Below are positions 22,979-33,225 of a stretch of DNA of 64,000 nt, one piece after another. Where the stretch lies: the NCBI GenBank assembly GCA_002049455.2, contig KV918865.1:124001-188000 (forward strand), read 5' to 3'. The position numbers and the translations under genes are program-made. Each line of letters starts with the position of its first letter. The stretch's first letter is position 1. A model generated the notes under the pieces. It was given only the letters and a program-made list of their open reading frames with translations. It was not told where the DNA came from and did not search any database. The DNA comes from Porphyra umbilicalis (taxonomy: Eukaryota; Rhodophyta; Bangiophyceae; Bangiales; Bangiaceae).

Positions 22979-23363
22979 TGTGGTATGAATAACGTTAGTT
23001 CAATTACCAGTGTACTGAGACCGACCGTAGCCAAGCAATAAAGCGAGTTCTATCGCCGTCGCGGCGAGGAAGAAGACCTTTTGTTGGAGGGCGTCCGATG
23101 GGGAGCCGGGTGGTGCCCACGACGGCGACCCCGGACCCACGGTGGTTTAATACAAACAACGGCACTGGTCGATCGACCATCCGATCAAGCGATCGTAATG
23201 AGTGCCGGCAGACAGATAAGACAGGCAAGCAATAAAAAATAAACAATGCGGAAGTAACCCCCCAAAGGGCGTGCCACAAGCCGAGTCACACACATCCGTG
23301 GATTCGGCCAGTCAAGGGGGCTACTCGTGGCTAATTGCCAATTGGTAGCAGAGATATGCTACA
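22979..23363 (-). repeat. LTR, 3' LTR in coding orientation
   Basis: 385 bp, beginning TGTGGTAT and ending ATGCTACA on the plus strand, thus TGT...ACA. It matches 32832-33225 with roughly seven substitutions, one single-base indel and one 8-bp indel. Since gag and pol are on the minus strand, this is the 3' LTR. No strong polypurine tract is seen beside it; minus-strand GTTGGAGGTA is the only purine-rich stretch. Confidence 0.9.
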
Positions 23364-23773
23364 TACCTCCAACGCGAGATTCGAACCGTCCCGGTGAGAT
23401 CCGAGGATGGTGAAACCCGATTGGGCGATCGCGGCCCCTTACGGGCCCGCGCGGGCGCAACCGCCCAGGCGGTGGGAGCCGTGGGGGGCGCTCCGCCCAG
23501 TCCCGATTGGGGGGAGGTGGCGGTTCGCCGTCGTCGGTCGCGACCGTCCCGCCACACACGCGTGGGCGTGGGTGGCCGGCAGCTGACGCTGCGGATCCGA
23601 CCGGCGCTTGCGCGTACACGCGCCCTCGCAGGGGAGTCGGCGTCGGCGTCGGCGTGGTGGCCAAACGGCCGGTTGACAGGCGACCAGCGTCGGAGTTAAG
23701 ACCCGTTGGTGCGCGGGTGCGTCGTGCAACACGCGTTGGGACAACCGTCGTCGGCGCCGAGTGGCACCTCCTT

Positions 23774-23958
23774 CGTCGGGGGTTTGACTACCCCGACGAC
23801 ACGGCGAAAGCCGGGACGCGGGTCCGTGGTGCCGAGCGTGGGTGTGGGGTTCACACCTCCAGGCCGGTTAGCACCGAGTCGGGCGCGCGGGGTAGCACCA
23901 GCTGGTTGTCGTCGTGACGGCAGGCGCCGCCCTCGTCGGGGTGTTGACTCCTCCGACG
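23774..23958. repeat. duplicated hairpin-bearing segment, 160 bp apart
   Basis: CGTCGGGG (23774-23781) and CCCCGACG (23791-23798) form a perfect 8-bp stem with a 9-base loop. A diverged copy of the same segment, including the following ACACGGCGGAAGCCGGG part, lies 160 bases on, with a 6-bp stem CGTCGG/CCGACG (23934-23939, 23953-23958). Both are in the non-coding spacer between the LTR and the antisense ORF. Confidence 0.75.
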
Positions 23959-24199
23959 ACACGGCGGAAGCCGGGGTGCGGGTCCGCGTTGTTATCGGCA
24001 CGGGGCCATCCCGTGTCTTCGTGCTCGCGCACAGGTCGCTGCCTAACGGCAAGGTTGAGTAGGGGTGCGTCGCCGCAAGGTGGCACACCGCGAGGTGTTG
24101 GGCCCGGTGAGTGTGGGTTTGCGCGGAGTGGGGGGGAGGCGGCGCGCACGGCGGCAAGGCGGCAAGCCCGGCGGCAAGGGCGGCAAGGGCGGCGAGCGC

Positions 24200-24355
24200 G
24201 GCGGCAAGGGCGGCAAGCGCGGCCAGCCCGGCGGCGACGGCGGCAAGGGCGGCAAGCGCGGCCAGCCCGGCGGCGACGGCGGCAAGGGCGGCAAGCGCGG
24301 CCAGCCCGGCGGCGACGGCGGCAAGGGCGGCAAGCGCGGCCAGCCCGGCGGCGAC
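24200..24355. repeat. 39-bp minisatellite, four perfect units
   Basis: Four identical head-to-tail 39-base units, each starting GGCGGCAAGGGCGGCAAGCG, occupy 24200-24355; imperfect forms precede them from about 24150. All three plus frames and two minus frames are open through them because 39 is a multiple of three. The repeat ends 34 bases before the ATG of the antisense ORF, so it probably belongs to its leader or promoter. Confidence 0.9.
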
Positions 24356-24389
24356 GGCCAGGGTAAACACCCCCTGGACGGCCAACGCG

Positions 24390-26348
24390 ATGGCGGATTC
24401 CGCCGCGATGGTGGTGGACGTCGGCGTTGCCGGTGGCGGTGAGGCCATCGACGGGGCGCCTGCCGCCGCGGGTGGCCATCCGGAAGTGGATTGCTCCGCG
24501 GACCCAGAGGTCTTACGCCAGTTTCGGCCTCGCGGCTCGTACTACGTGCACGCCAACCCTGTAGAGGTGGTCGATGGGGTCCCGCGGGTCACCGACAACC
24601 GTCTGTACGAGATGTGCGTACGCAATCGCGCTCGTGCGCACACGCGCCGTGTTTACGCTCACTACGAGGCGTTGCCCGACTTCATCGACGTGATGGCGCA
24701 AGCCGGGTTGCCGGACCACGCGGGCGACCGCGTGGCCGAGGTCCATGGGGACCCGTACTTCGGGAACCAGGGACCTCAGCGTCGTGTATACGAGGTGATG
24801 TCGTTTTGCAACGAGGTCGTGCGGTACCAACTGCCGTTGCACCCGTTCCACCGCTTGGTGTACGCCAATGCGCTTATGTTCCCTGTGAAGGGTACAGAGT
24901 CGATCGAGGCAGCGGCCCACTCGTTTTGTCGCTTGCTGCGCAACTGGCCGAAGGCCGTCTTCCTCAAGAGGGCTCTCGCCGAGGACCTTTCGGTCCCGTT
25001 CGGGCACGACTCCGGTCTGGAGCCGTACCTCGAGCAGCTTGCGCTGGTGAAGCACGAGGAGAACGACAATGTCGAAGATGACCGCAGTCCGCGGGTCACC
25101 GGGTTGCCGAACCCCTTTCGGCTGCCGATGTTCCCATCCGACCACCGTCGGGCCGCTGACACGCGCTTCTTTCGCGGTCGCGAGTTGATGCCTACCGCGT
25201 GGGCGGCTGGATTTCTCCGTGCGCCACGGGCGTTCGACTTGTCCCGTTGGCTTCCGCCTATCCCGGACTGGGAGCCCCACACGGGGTTGTGGGTGGCGAC
25301 CCCCGTGGTGGTGTCCTACATGGCGGACGCGTTGCGCAACGCCTACAGCTCCGTCTGGCAGGAGGTGTACTCCTGGTTTTACTGCAACTTAGTTGCTGCG
25401 TGGGTTCACACCCTGCAGGAGGACAAGCTCTTCGTCCACTTGGACACGAAGACGCTTCGTCATTTCGACGCGTTGGATACGTCCAAGTTGAAGGACGCGC
25501 CCGACGGCGAGGCCAAGTACGTCTTGTACGGCAAGATGCGTCAAGCCGTGACGGCGTTTCCCTGGCGGGAGGTCCTTAAGGACGTCGTCTGGCGCGACCG
25601 CGACTCCGGGGAAGCCCGGCAGGTGCGGGTCACGGTCGACCCGACCAAGGAATACGGCTTTTGCCTGCGCCACCCTTGTGTCGATTTCGACTGGGCGTTG
25701 GACCCGAACGCGCCACTCCCGATGGCTCGAATTACTTCGAACCATCCCGGGGTGTGGCGTCGTGGTCGTCGAACCTGGGCTCACGCCGTTGGCGACGCCC
25801 GCGAGGGCCGCTACCGCACGCGTTCACCGCGGCGCGATCGCTCGCCCTCTCCGCCACGGTCGGTGGATGCCACTTGGCCGACCCGCGCGTCGTCAACCGC
25901 GGCGGTTGCCTTGTTTGGGTCGGCGCGCGCGCGCGATGTACGCGTTCGCGCGCCCCGCGGGGCAGCCTTGTCGGCGGTGGCTAGCGCCTGGGTCGAGCAG
26001 ATCGCAGGCTTGCGTACCGCTGTTGAGCGCGCGGACGGACGGGGTGTCGAGTCGGCTTTGTCCATTATTGGACATGCCGTGGCTCGCGCCGTTGACGGCG
26101 AGGCCAACTACGGGCGCTTCGCCCAGCACCTCGAGGCTATACAGCCAGAGGAGGAGGCCGCGCCGGCGCGCTTCAACGCGCAGAGCATCCTTGGTCGTCG
26201 CACCCACGAGGGCGGAGGCCCGTCGACGGGGGTTCCGCACTCGGCGCGCAACACGCGTGCGCGTAGTGTCTCGCAGGAGTCGGCGGCCAGTGTTGGCGCG
26301 AGCCGCGATTCCCGTCGGGACTCGCGTCGTCGTGACGACGAGGAGTAG
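24390..26348 (+). CDS. intact 652-codon ORF antisense to the chromovirus, unknown function
   Basis: From ATG 24390 (context acgcgATGG) to TAG 26348; the frame stays open upstream to 24111 without another ATG. The protein is not low complexity: residues about 40-470 are balanced with many Trp, Tyr and His (for example a QGPQRRVYEVMSFCNEVVRY stretch and a WQEVYSWFYCNLVAAWVHTL stretch), followed by an Arg/Ser-rich segment (RYRTRSPRRDRSPSPPRS) and an acidic/Arg end. I do not recognise it. It lies wholly inside the LTRs, between the end of pol and the 3' LTR, on the strand opposite to gag and pol. Extra ORFs in this position and orientation are known in some plant gypsy groups; whether this one is related cannot be said. 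Its frame is undamaged while gag and pol are broken. Confidence 0.75.
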   Translation: MADSAAMVVDVGVAGGGEAIDGAPAAAGGHPEVDCSADPEVLRQFRPRGSYYVHANPVEVVDGVPRVTDNRLYEMCVRNRARAHTRRVYAHYEALPDFIDVMAQAGLPDHAGDRVAEVHGDPYFGNQGPQRRVYEVMSFCNEVVRYQLPLHPFHRLVYANALMFPVKGTESIEAAAHSFCRLLRNWPKAVFLKRALAEDLSVPFGHDSGLEPYLEQLALVKHEENDNVEDDRSPRVTGLPNPFRLPMFPSDHRRAADTRFFRGRELMPTAWAAGFLRAPRAFDLSRWLPPIPDWEPHTGLWVATPVVVSYMADALRNAYSSVWQEVYSWFYCNLVAAWVHTLQEDKLFVHLDTKTLRHFDALDTSKLKDAPDGEAKYVLYGKMRQAVTAFPWREVLKDVVWRDRDSGEARQVRVTVDPTKEYGFCLRHPCVDFDWALDPNAPLPMARITSNHPGVWRRGRRTWAHAVGDAREGRYRTRSPRRDRSPSPPRSVDATWPTRASSTAAVALFGSARARDVRVRAPRGAALSAVASAWVEQIAGLRTAVERADGRGVESALSIIGHAVARAVDGEANYGRFAQHLEAIQPEEEAAPARFNAQSILGRRTHEGGGPSTGVPHSARNTRARSVSQESAASVGASRDSRRDSRRRDDEE

Positions 26349-26489
26349 CGAGGTTCACTGCTCAGTGACTTGCTCGGTTGACCCCGGTGGGGGGTGGGGT
26401 TGACAATTTCGGGGTCTTACGCCTTTTTAGGGTGTTGATGTTTCTTCGTCTTGTTGTTGTTTGTCGTTTGACATGTTCGTATCCACTTC

Positions 26490-29400
26490 TCAGTTTTTCT
26501 GTTTATCTTCATAGCGATGAAGGAAGTGGCAGGCCATCATGGCCCATGTTGTGGGATTTGTATCCCTTGAGTCTGCTGATAAAAGCACTTCGTACTCGAA
26601 ACATGCACGTATGGCAGTAGCGTACCAACTGGCGTTGGTCCATTGTGGTATTACCACGGTTGCTTCTTCTGTGGTTGTTACCAAGCGTCGAAGGACTGAG
26701 TCCAAGTGTTGCACCGGAGGTACCAGAAGCCCGTTGGAGAGCACTGGTACGGGGGGATCGCTCCCGATGAGAGTCGCCTGTGCGGATTTCGGCCACACAT
26801 ATGTGCACGGGCCGTAAACACGGTTCAGCCGAGAGAAATGCCGCAAGGCAAGTTGGGGGTCATACGCAAAAATGCGCGTCATGGACGGCAGAGTGGACTT
26901 GAGCCACGCCACAGGAATTACTTCCTTAATTGCAACATTGGTACTTGACTCTGTCCAAGAGACATCGGCATGGATAACTCCGTCACCGGTAACATGGACA
27001 TGTTGGATAGTGGGTATCCACGTGGAGTCCATGACGATGTTGGCCACGGTTGTGAGCCCGGCCTGTCGGCGACTTCGTCGCGTTGGCGTTTGCCACTCGT
27101 ACCCCGGTACATGCTTCTTCTTCTGTCGAAGGAAACGCACCACCAGGTTGCGGAGGAGGTTCTCCAGGGGTTCCCAGGTGTCGTCTTTCGACCCGTAGTC
27201 GAACCAGCGCACCTTAGCGCTATAGCTGTCACCCGTCTGGCGTAAGCCTAGGAGTTTGTCGATCACATACTCATCGGCAGTTGCCGGGGTTGACTTGCGT
27301 TGGTCTAGACCATCTAGCAAGGGGTGTGGAACCTTGTCCGTCGTCGTTGGACGAGGAGCGGGGGTGACATGGTCACTGCTCACGCGTTTCTCCTCGCCGT
27401 CAATGTCAATGACAAACGTGGAGGCGTCCGCGTCCGCGTCGACGACCACGAAGGGTCCAATGGCTTTGCTTTGCAGCTTGTTTTGCCGATCGTGGTTGGT
27501 CGTGTATACGTAGTCGCCGATCTTGACGTCCGCATTGCGGGTTGCGACCCGATGGTCGAAGTTACGTTTGTAACGTTGTTGCGTCTTACGCAAGGCCTCG
27601 ACCACGATGGGGATCTGCTTGCGCAGGCGGGCCATGAACTCGCGCTTGCGAGCTAGGGGTGACCCATCCTTGAGCGTTCCCTTATTGGTAAGCGGAGTGC
27701 CCGGGGGCAAGTTGCGAACCGTGAGGTTGGGGATCCGCCTTGGGATAACAAGCTCAAATGGGGCGATGCCCGTCGACCGATGTGGTTGGCTATTATACGC
27801 CATGGTGATTACCGGGAGTAGCTCATCCCATCGTGATGGGTCGTCGGCGACGTAGTGTCGCAGCTGCGTAGCCATGGTACGGTTGTACCGTTCAACTTGC
27901 CCATTGGTTTGGGGATGATACGCCGTGGTGCGAATCGTTTCAATGCCAAGCATTTTCATCACAGCGATGAAGAAGTTCGACATGAACTGGGGCCCTTGGT
28001 CCGATAGGATTCGGTCCGGTGGCCCGTAGGCTGACACCCACTCGTCGATGATGGCTGACGCCACTGACATAGCCGTGATTCGCCGCAAGGCGACGCACTT
28101 GGTGAGCTTGGCGAAGCGGTCGGTGATAACCAAGATGAAGCGGTTGCCCTTCTTGGAGGCCGGGATGGGCCCAAAGATGTCAACGGATAGCTCCGTGAGA
28201 GGCTCGGTAGCCTGGAACAGGGTCAAGGGCGTGGTGTGTCGCCGCAAGGCGAGGCGGTTTTTCGCACACGTTGTGCATTTGGTGATGGTCGAATGAATAT
28301 CCGTCACCATTGAAGGCCAGTAGTATGCCTTGCGCATGGTGTAATACATCCGGTTCATACCAGGATGGGCGGCCACGGTTGCGTGGTGCTCGAGGGTCAA
28401 CACGCGTTCGCGTAGAGACTTTGGAATAACCAGTTGATTGCCGTAAGGCGCACGGCGGTACAGAGCGTGATGCTCATCGCGGAAGAAGGCCTTGGCCGTT
28501 CCGCGCTCCACGCGAGTGGACATCTCGACGCAGAAGTCGTCTGTTTGTTGTGCTTCGACAACGTCGTCGAACTCCACCGGTTCCGGTGTGTCGGTACCCG
28601 TGTACCTCCCCGTTCTTAAGCCGTTGGCCGTCTCGGCCAATGCCAGACAAGGTATATCATCATGGATATCTTCTGGCGGCGCCACCGTAGAGGCGCGCGA
28701 CAGGAAATCGGGCAAGTGGTAAGATGCACCTGGTTTATAAACCATATCGAATGTATATTCGGAGAGGCGAAGTCGCCATCGCATCAAGCGTCCGCTTGAG
28801 TCGGTCGTGCTGTAGATCCAGCTAAGTGCTTGGTGATCCGTTCGGATGAGGAAGCGTTGTCCGTCGAGGAAGTGCCTCAACTTGAGGACAGCCCACACAA
28901 CGCCGAGGCATTCTCGCTCCGCGGTGGAGTAGTTTTGCTCTGCAGCAGTGAGTCCTCGGCTCCAATACCCGACAGGGTGAAGCAGTTCGCCCGGCTCCTC
29001 TTGGAGGAGGGTACAACCAACTTGGTCGGCGCAGGCGTCCACGTCAACGACGAGCTTCCGATTGGCCTTCGGCAAGGCAAGTACCGGTGGGCACAACAGT
29101 GCGTTGCGAAGGTCCTCGAAGGCGGCGATAGCCACGTCCGTCGGTGGTGGTAAATCCGGTGGGATCTTGGCCCTAGTCAGGGCGTTCAGGGGCTTTGCTC
29201 GTTTGGCAATGTCTTTGACAAACCGTCGATAGACGTTGCACATTCCCAAGAAGCTTTTCAGCTGGGTCTTTGTGGTTGGGAACTTGGCATGCTTCAGAGC
29301 ATCTACGTTCTTGTTGTGCACGTGCAGTTGCCCGGGGCGGACAATGTGTCCTAGGTACTCGACCTCATCGGAGAACCACGTACACTTTTCCAAGTTGAGG

Positions 29401-30951
29401 GTGACCCCGGCTTCACGGAGACGGTGAAGAACCGTGTCAACGTCTTTGACGTGTTGTTCCGCGTTTGCGGAGAAGATGATGACATCTTCTAAGTAGACGA
29501 GGCATATCTGCCACTTCAAACCCGAGAGGATAATATCCAACGCGCGCTGAAAGGTAGCGGGCGCGTTCGTCAAGCCGAAAGGCATGGATAACCAGTGGTT
29601 ATACCACAATGCGTTGTGAACGCTGTCTTCTCTTGGTCTTCCTTGCGTAAGGGTACTTGCCAGTACCCCGCGGTGCAGTCGAGAGACGTGAACACCTGGG
29701 CATCTCCCAAGGAGTCGAGGCAGTCCTCCATCCGGGCAAGGGATAAGCATCCTTATTGGTGATGTTGTTTAACCGACGATAGTCGACACAGAATCGGGCT
29801 TTGCCGTTCTTCTTTGGTACAATTACCACGGGGCTTGCCCAAGCACTGTGGCTAGGGGCAATGACGTTGAGCTTCAACATCTTGTTGATTTGATCAGCGA
29901 TGATCTGCCGTTTGAACGGCCCGGTTCGGTAGGGTTGGGCCCGTATGGGCAGAGCGTCGGGAGGAGTGACGATGGCGTGCTCCGTAGCACGGATGACGCC
30001 AAGGGTTCCATCCCACATAGACGAATGCGTCTTCAGCATGTCTCGAATCTGCTTGTGCAGGTACTCGGGTGCCTCACTGAGGTCGAGGTCCTCGAGTGGG
30101 TCACGACTCGCTTCGTCCGATGAGTTATCGGTTCCACCCTTTGGGGTGTTGTCATCCAAGACGGCGGACAGCATCGGCCCTTGGTAGGGTTCTGCAAACC
30201 CCAAGGTAGAGTTCTTGCGAACAATGACTTGGTCCTTGCCGAAGTTGCATAACTTGACCAGGAATGGTTCGTCCGGTTTGACGATGGCGATGCCGCGGGC
30301 GACTGCCATGGACTTGTGTCGGCACAACCGAATGTTCGGTGTGATGGTAACCATACCAGGCGTGTCGCACGTGGCCATGATCCACTCCTCCTTGTGTCCG
30401 TTGACACGCACCTGTTTGCAGGCTCGAACCCGAGCGGGTTTATCTTGCCAGTGGCGGTCCCACGCGCTGTCGTTAAGACAAGCTAAGATCGGCGTTGGCC
30501 GAGGTTGCTCTTCCGTGCATCGCACGTGCTCTTGCCAGACGATCTTGCGCAAGCGCGGCAGAATGCCCTCGATGTTTTGTTCAATGAACTCGGTGCCAAG
30601 AATGCACGGGACTGACAAGTTGTCGGCAACGAGGAATCGGTCCAATAGACGCACACCTCCGGTGTCTACATACAGATGTATGGCATACTTCGTCACAAGA
30701 CGATTGTTGTTTGCATCTCGGATGCGCGGAAGCGTAGTCAACTCTTCGGCGTAAGCCATCCAGTTCGATGGGAGAACACTAGTTCGCACTATGTTCACCC
30801 CAGCGCCCGTGTCTAAGACAGGGCGGCAACTTCGCATTACGCGCAGGCATGGGCCTAACGTGGCTGCGATCTCATAGTGCCGAAGGGCACGACGTAAGAG
30901 TCTTGTCACCGTACCCTTTCGCGTTCCGCCGGGCAACCCCAAGTCGGGCAC
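26490..30951 (-). pseudogene. chromovirus pol: protease-RT-RNase H-integrase-chromodomain, two frameshifts
   Basis: Read from 30951 downwards. Protease has LDTGAGVNIV at about 30820. The RT N-terminal part ends in NNITNKDAYPLP (about 29755), after which two single-base changes of frame (about 29740 and 29615) move through the middle frame into the 1086-codon frame ending at 26490. That frame has the RT active-site box as LVYLEDVIIFS (second Asp of the usual YxDD is Glu-Asp), RNase H (DACADQVGCTL, TAEREC), the integrase HHCC zinc site (HPG...CTTCAKNR) and the catalytic D, D, E in SVDIFGP, SDQGPQF and GQVERYN. A chromodomain follows at about 27275-27120 (YVIDKLLGLRQTG...WEPLENL). About 210 further residues after it are not typical and not recognised. 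The gene is not functional as written. Confidence 0.95.
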
Positions 30952-30956
30952 CCGGC

Positions 30957-32601
30957 CTAGACGTTTTTCGAGTCGTCCACGGCGTCGGCCGGATGCTCGA
31001 CCTCGTCTTCCTCGACGTTACCGTCGGCAAGGGCATGAACGCCGATAGGCGGTTGCCGACGCTCGCGAGGGCGATAAGGCTCGGCACATTGTGCGGCAAA
31101 GTGCCCCGGCTTGTTCCAGTTGTAAAAGATGTCAGCCCGATTGGCTTGAGGGACGGCGGCCCGAGGGGGCGGCGGGGTGCGAACCGGTGTGAACGGTCGT
31201 TCCGTCGTCGTCCGCTGGTCTTGTGTCGCGTAAGCGACTTTGATCGCCGTTGGGCGGGTAATCTTGAGTTGCAAACGCAACTTGTTGGTGCCGTCCCAGT
31301 ACATCTGGGCGGTGGCGACCGTCTCGGACAGGGTTCGGTCGGGGAACTGGTCGTTCAGTACCCGGACGTGCGCTTGCACAAGGTCCGAAAGACCAGTGAT
31401 GAAGACGTCCTTAACGTCTTGGATGTCGAACAAACCATTCAGGAGGTCGCATTGCGTTTCCACCGATGACCAAAGGCCGTGGGCGCCTCGTTGTCTTGTT
31501 GCTTCATCGTAATGATGTCTTGATAGGCGTTAGCCATGGTTGCGTGTGTCGCATACTTCGAAAGAAGCCAGTTGACGGCATCTCCGTAGGTACGGATGGC
31601 GTAACGCTTACGTCCGAGGGTGCTGTTAAGCGCGCCGGAGAAGGCCATCTTGGCGTTGCCGGCTAGTCGAAAACCATAAGCGGAAGGGCTTGACCGTGCG
31701 TCAGCCCAGCCGCGTCGCACGCGCGGCGAAAGGTCGTCAAGAACGTGAAGATGCCCAAGGGCAGGGCTCCCGTGAATGGCTGTTGCCCATGGAACGCTCC
31801 GTCCAAACGTTTGTTGAGACGGTGCGACCGCTGTGCCTCTTTAGGCGTATACGTCAGTTGACGGCGGATCAGGAAGTACGTCCTGTAGTCCAGGAGTGTC
31901 TTGAAGCGGCTATTAGCCGGGCGGATCACCTTGATCCTATCGGCTTTTTCAAGTCGCTCCTTCCGTTTGGTGGGGGGCGTGGGGCGCTTGCGCGCGGCCA
32001 CGTCCGACTCGCTCGAGCTTTCGCTCGGCGAGGACCCACTTGGGGGCGACGGCGGGTGTGGGGGCCCGTGGCCATCGTCCGAAGAGGACGTGTCCGTCGC
32101 GTTGGGGTTGTCGTCGTCTGACGACGTCGGGCTTGACCCAGACGCGGAATCGTCGGAAGATGAGGAAAGCGCGGCGTTAGCCGGAGCGTCCTTGCGGACG
32201 GACTTGTCCTTGATCACCTTGTTCGTCTTCTTGACGTCCTTGGTCTTGTCGCCCGACTGGCGGCGAGACTTAGCCACACGGCGTTCCTCCTCATGGGAGT
32301 CGACCTTGCGCAGGGCCTCGACGTCGTCGACCAACTTGTCATTGGCTCGCGCCAGAGACTCGTTAGTCTATTCTTGGGCCGTTAGGCGTCGCTGAAGTGC
32401 TTCAACGGCCGCCTTCAGGCTCTCCACCACCTGCATCTGCCCAGAGGCGGCTTGATCCGCAGGGATGGGAGGAGTTGGAGCACCGTCCGTGGGGGCGTCG
32501 GAGGCGGCAGGAGTGCCTTGTCCCCCGCCCGGCGGCCGGTAGCCAGATGGCAACTTGCCGTCTCTGGCTCGCCAAGTGCCGCCGGTACCACCAGTAGACA
32601 T
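30957..32601 (-). pseudogene. chromovirus gag, one stop and two frameshifts
   Basis: Starts at ATG 32601. TAG at 32370-32368 interrupts the frame, which otherwise runs on to 31663; the protein is picked up in the next frame (31720-31439) and then in another (31463-30957). Visible parts are a Gly/Pro N-terminus, a coiled-coil-like helix around the stop, a Lys/Ser/Asp-rich acidic region (about 32250-32000), the capsid-like core (31900-31250) and a nucleocapsid motif. The motif should be CX2CX4HX4C but reads FYNWNKPGHFAAQC, so the first two Cys are lost. gag ends in TAG at 30957, six bases before the open start of pol in another frame. Confidence 0.85.
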
Positions 32602-32811
32602 ACTGGGACCTGAACAAAGTGTTCCGACTTGGCTTACGCCCTGCGCGCCAACGTCGGAGATCTCAACCGTGATGCCCCCGGCACCACGCCCACAAGTCGA
32701 TGGCTTACGCCCCGCGCGCCAAGCGACCGTATCGACACCGTCACAATGCCACGAGGCAGCGAGAAAGTTCTCGGGGACACCGTGCCGCGAGGCACGATGA
32801 AGGCGAGGGTA

Positions 32812-32829
32812 TCCCCTGCTGCTCCACCA
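32812..32829 (-). other. primer-binding site of the chromovirus
   Basis: Two bases inside the 5' LTR edge, the minus strand reads TGGTGGAGCAGCAGGGGA. It begins with TGG, the complement of the tRNA 3' CCA, and continues as the complement of an acceptor stem ending in CTGCTCCACCA. Position and sequence are those expected for a retroelement PBS. Which tRNA is used cannot be decided from this window. Confidence 0.8.
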
Positions 32830-32831
32830 AA

Positions 32832-33225
32832 TGTGGTATTAATAACGTTAGTTCAATTACCAGTGTACTGAGACCGACCGTAGCCAAGCAATAAAGCGAG
32901 TTCTATCGCCGTTGCGGCGAGGAAGAAAGACCTTTTGTTGAAGGGCATCCGATGGGGAGCCGGGTGGTGCCCACGACGGCGACCCCGGACCCACGGTGGT
33001 TTAATACAAACAACGGCACTGGTCGATCGACCATCCGATCAAGCTATCGTAATGAGTGCCGGCAGACAGATAAGACAGGCAAGCGAACAAGCAATAAAAA
33101 ATAAACAATGCGGAAGTAACCCCCCAAAGGGCGTGCCACAAGCCGAGTCACACACATCCGTGGATTCGGCCAGTCAAGGGGGCTACCCGTGGCTAATTGC
33201 CAATTGGTAGCAGAGATATGCTACA
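32832..33225 (-). repeat. LTR, 5' LTR in coding orientation
   Basis: 394 bp, TGTGGTAT...ATGCTACA on the plus strand, paired with 22979-23363. It has an 8-base GAACAAGC segment (near 33085) that the other LTR lacks. It lies next to the PBS, which sets it as the 5' LTR. Confidence 0.92.

Larger units (their letters stand above)
22979..33225 (-). mobile_element. Ty3/gypsy chromovirus with an additional antisense ORF
   Basis: 10.25 kb bounded by two near-identical LTRs. On the minus strand, in order, come LTR, primer-binding site (32829-32812), gag, protease, reverse transcriptase, RNase H, integrase, chromodomain and a C-terminal extension. About 3.1 kb lies between the end of pol (26490) and the 3' LTR, and it holds a 652-codon ORF on the opposite strand. 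Domain order (RT before integrase) and the chromodomain define the Ty3/gypsy chromovirus group. gag and pol are broken by one stop and at least four frame changes. No target-site duplication could be seen (left flank CTCGC, right flank GCGAT). Confidence 0.93.

Noticed and set aside
23342-23353. TGGTAGCAGAG near the inner edge of the left LTR as a tRNA-iMet primer-binding site
   Set aside because: It is present at the same place in the right LTR, so it is part of the LTR, and coding is on the minus strand. The real PBS lies at 32829-32812.
23364-23400. tRNA-like GATTCGAACC beside the left LTR
   Set aside because: The flanking bases do not form the T-arm stem or an acceptor stem.
24065-24442. 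Collagen-like Gly/Lys/Pro reading of the 39-bp minisatellite
   Set aside because: The 13-residue unit does not keep a Gly-X-Y register, and several frames are open through the repeat for trivial reasons.
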